This document shows, piece by piece, positions 59,046 to 64,000 of a stretch of DNA of 64,000 nt; within the stretch, counting starts at the first letter, position 1, and every line of letters begins with the position of its first letter. A program made the translations under genes and the position numbers. This DNA comes from Zonotrichia leucophrys gambelii (Eukaryota > Chordata > Aves > Passeriformes > Passerellidae), in NCBI RefSeq assembly GCF_028769735.1, contig NC_088170.1:60173585-60237584 (forward strand). Reading direction: 5' to 3'. Under the pieces are notes generated by a model. That model saw only the letters and a list, made by a program, of their open reading frames with translations, was not told the DNA's origin and made no database searches.

Positions 59046-59102
59046 ATTGGAGCATATGATCAACAAATATGGGAAAAATCAGTAGAGCAAAGAGAAATAA
59101 AG
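59046..59102 (+). CDS. PHTF2: PHTF2 second coding exon
   Basis: 19 codons, IGAYDQQIWEKSVEQREIK, phase 0 at both ends, between a T-rich acceptor and the donor gtaata (59103). The sequence matches PHTF1/PHTF2 and continues directly from VWYQKK in the previous exon. The donor lacks the usual G at +5 (gtaata), so it may be somewhat weak. Confidence 0.95.
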
Positions 59103-62573
<3,471 letters not shown>

Positions 62574-62830
62574 TGAGCTAGAAAAAGTTGAATTTCTCAG
62601 TATTAAATAACAGCCATCCTATGTCTTGTAACAAAAGTGGATTAGTAGGTTTAAAAAAACCCAAATGAAACAAAACACAGCCAACACTACATAGCTCTTC
62701 CCTAAAGCAGGTGGATAGAAAACATTGTTAAATAATGATATTAAGATTAAATTGCAATATTAAGAATTTAATTATTTAATTTGAATTTTGTTGTATAGGT
62801 CTGGATTTTGGAAAAAAAAGAGGAAAGAAA

Positions 62831-62952
62831 CTTGTGCATTGTCTTATATCATTTTAGAGTTACTAGTTTGTCTTATATATTTTATTATTGTCTTGTGCAT
62901 TGTCTTATATCATTTTAGAGTTACTGGTTTACTAGTTTTACTCCTACTGCCA
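62831..62952. repeat. Tandem duplication, 61-bp period
   Basis: A 34-bp block starting cttgtgcattgtcttatatc is identical at 62831-62864 and 62892-62925 apart from its edges. The remainder of the second unit has diverged. Confidence 0.85.
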
Positions 62953-63260
62953 GGTAATTAGACTTCTTTTAAGTCTTCTGACATCTGGAGGGAATGTTAC
63001 ATTGAAGTTTCTGGAGGGTAAAAATGTATAGGCCTTGATTGTTTCTTGCAAATGGCAACAGAAGGTCAGATGATATGAGACTTTTAGAAAAGTCTTTATT
63101 TATTCTTAAATTGTTCTTATCTGCATGTAATTTCCCTTATGCCTTGTGAAGGCTAGGGAAAACATTATTTAGTGTTTTTACCCAGCAGCCAGCACAGGAA
63201 GCTGGGTAGTGCAGGTTGGGCACCCTCACACCCAGCTTTGGCCTCCAGAGGCCTGCTCGG

Positions 63261-63399
63261 CCCCATTGTCCCCGGAACCTTGCCCCCATTGTCCCTGGAG
63301 CCTCATCCCCATTGTCCCCAGAGCTTCACCCCCTCAGTGCCCGGAGCCTCAGCCCCCTTTGTCCCTGGAGCTTCACCCTCTCTGTCCCTGGAGCCTCAT
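63261..63399. repeat. 23-bp minisatellite, six copies
   Basis: Units of the type ccccattgtccctggagcct begin at 63261, 63284, 63307, 63330, 63353 and 63377. The fourth to sixth are more diverged and the fifth has one extra base. Confidence 0.88.
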
Positions 63400-64000
63400 G
63401 CCCGATGGTAGCTCTGGCCTTGCCCTGGCTGTGCCGCCCTCCCTGGGGTTGCCAGCACCATGCCATGGCTGCACAGTTCCCCCCAGCTCTGGCATTAATG
63501 GCCAGTGCTGGTGCTCAGCTCCGTGTCTCAGCCCCATGTGGGTGTCCTTGGACACAGAGCAGGCAGCCTCTGGCCCAGGAGAGCCCAGGGGTTTCAGGGA
63601 GAAATGAGTCCAGGCTGTGCTGAGCAGTTCCTGTGGCATGGCCAGACACACGGCGCTCTGGGCAGTGGCTGTTTGTGTGGCCAGTCCTTTTTATCCCCTT
63701 ACCCCTCAATTTCAAAGCACTTGTTCCTCCCTAAATTGCCCAAGCCATTTCTTTCCCCCATCCCTGGATTCTCCCCGAAATGCCCTACAAGTGCTGTGCC
63801 ATCTGAGCTCCTTTTCCCTGGCATCCCACAGTGAGTCCCACCCCTCAGGCAGGGTCCCTTTTCCTCTGGAAGGTGACTTGGAGAGCTGCTCCCAGCAGTG
63901 CATGGTGAGGGTTCACACCTGGTCATGGTGTCCATGCCATGGTTTGAGTTCCCACCGGCTTTTCTGCCTCTCTCCTGCTCTGGCTTCAGGGAGATGGCCT

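Noticed and set aside
63172..63834. Proline-rich open frames at the right end
   Set aside because: They follow the 23-bp minisatellite and GC-rich flank; three overlapping frames are equally open.

Overview
The window looks like nuclear DNA from a bird. It is AT-rich, intron-dominated vertebrate sequence with GT-AG splice sites and one strong CpG island. It carries many decayed CR1 LINE fragments and one ERVL-like solo LTR of the kind common in avian genomes. The species, and whether it is a songbird, cannot be fixed from the sequence alone.

Three protein-coding genes are supported, in the order and orientation known from human 7q11.23: RSBN1L (+), TMEM60 (-), PHTF2 (+). (1) 1-19735 holds the 3' half of RSBN1L: five coding exons (11581-11718, 11919-12061, 13618-13785, 18439-18547, 18644-19297) giving the C-terminal 403 residues, then a short 3' UTR with a poly(A) signal at 19730. 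The N-terminal exons lie upstream of the window. (2) 19736-28860 is a convergent intergenic stretch with a 29-bp minisatellite (27042-27286) and otherwise unremarkable sequence. (3) TMEM60 lies on the minus strand with its whole 134-residue reading frame in one exon (29084-29488). An acceptor at 29530 implies an upstream noncoding exon in the CpG island. (4) 32510-33905 is a CpG island with four ATTGG (inverted CCAAT) boxes. It is the probable shared, divergent promoter of TMEM60 and PHTF2. (5) 33273-64000 is the 5' part of PHTF2: a likely noncoding first exon in the island, a 14-kb intron, then coding exons at 47462-47506, 59046-59102 and 62496-62565 giving the first 57 residues. The gene continues past the right edge.

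The genes do not form a pathway. RSBN1L belongs to the RSBN1/DPY-21 JmjC-type histone H4K20 demethylase family. TMEM60 is a small four-pass membrane protein. PHTF2 is an ER-associated multi-pass protein despite its 'homeodomain' name.

The most unusual non-gene signals are two compact long hairpins in PHTF2 introns: 45598-45686, with 40-bp arms and a 9-nt loop, and 53886-53940, with 25-bp arms and a 5-nt loop. Other notable items are two minisatellites, CR1 copies with internal deletions, a possible short terminal-inverted-repeat element (55060-55175), and a row of SUMO-consensus sites in the RSBN1L tail. I found no clear evidence for a wholly new biological system. The hairpins are the best candidates for an undescribed element.
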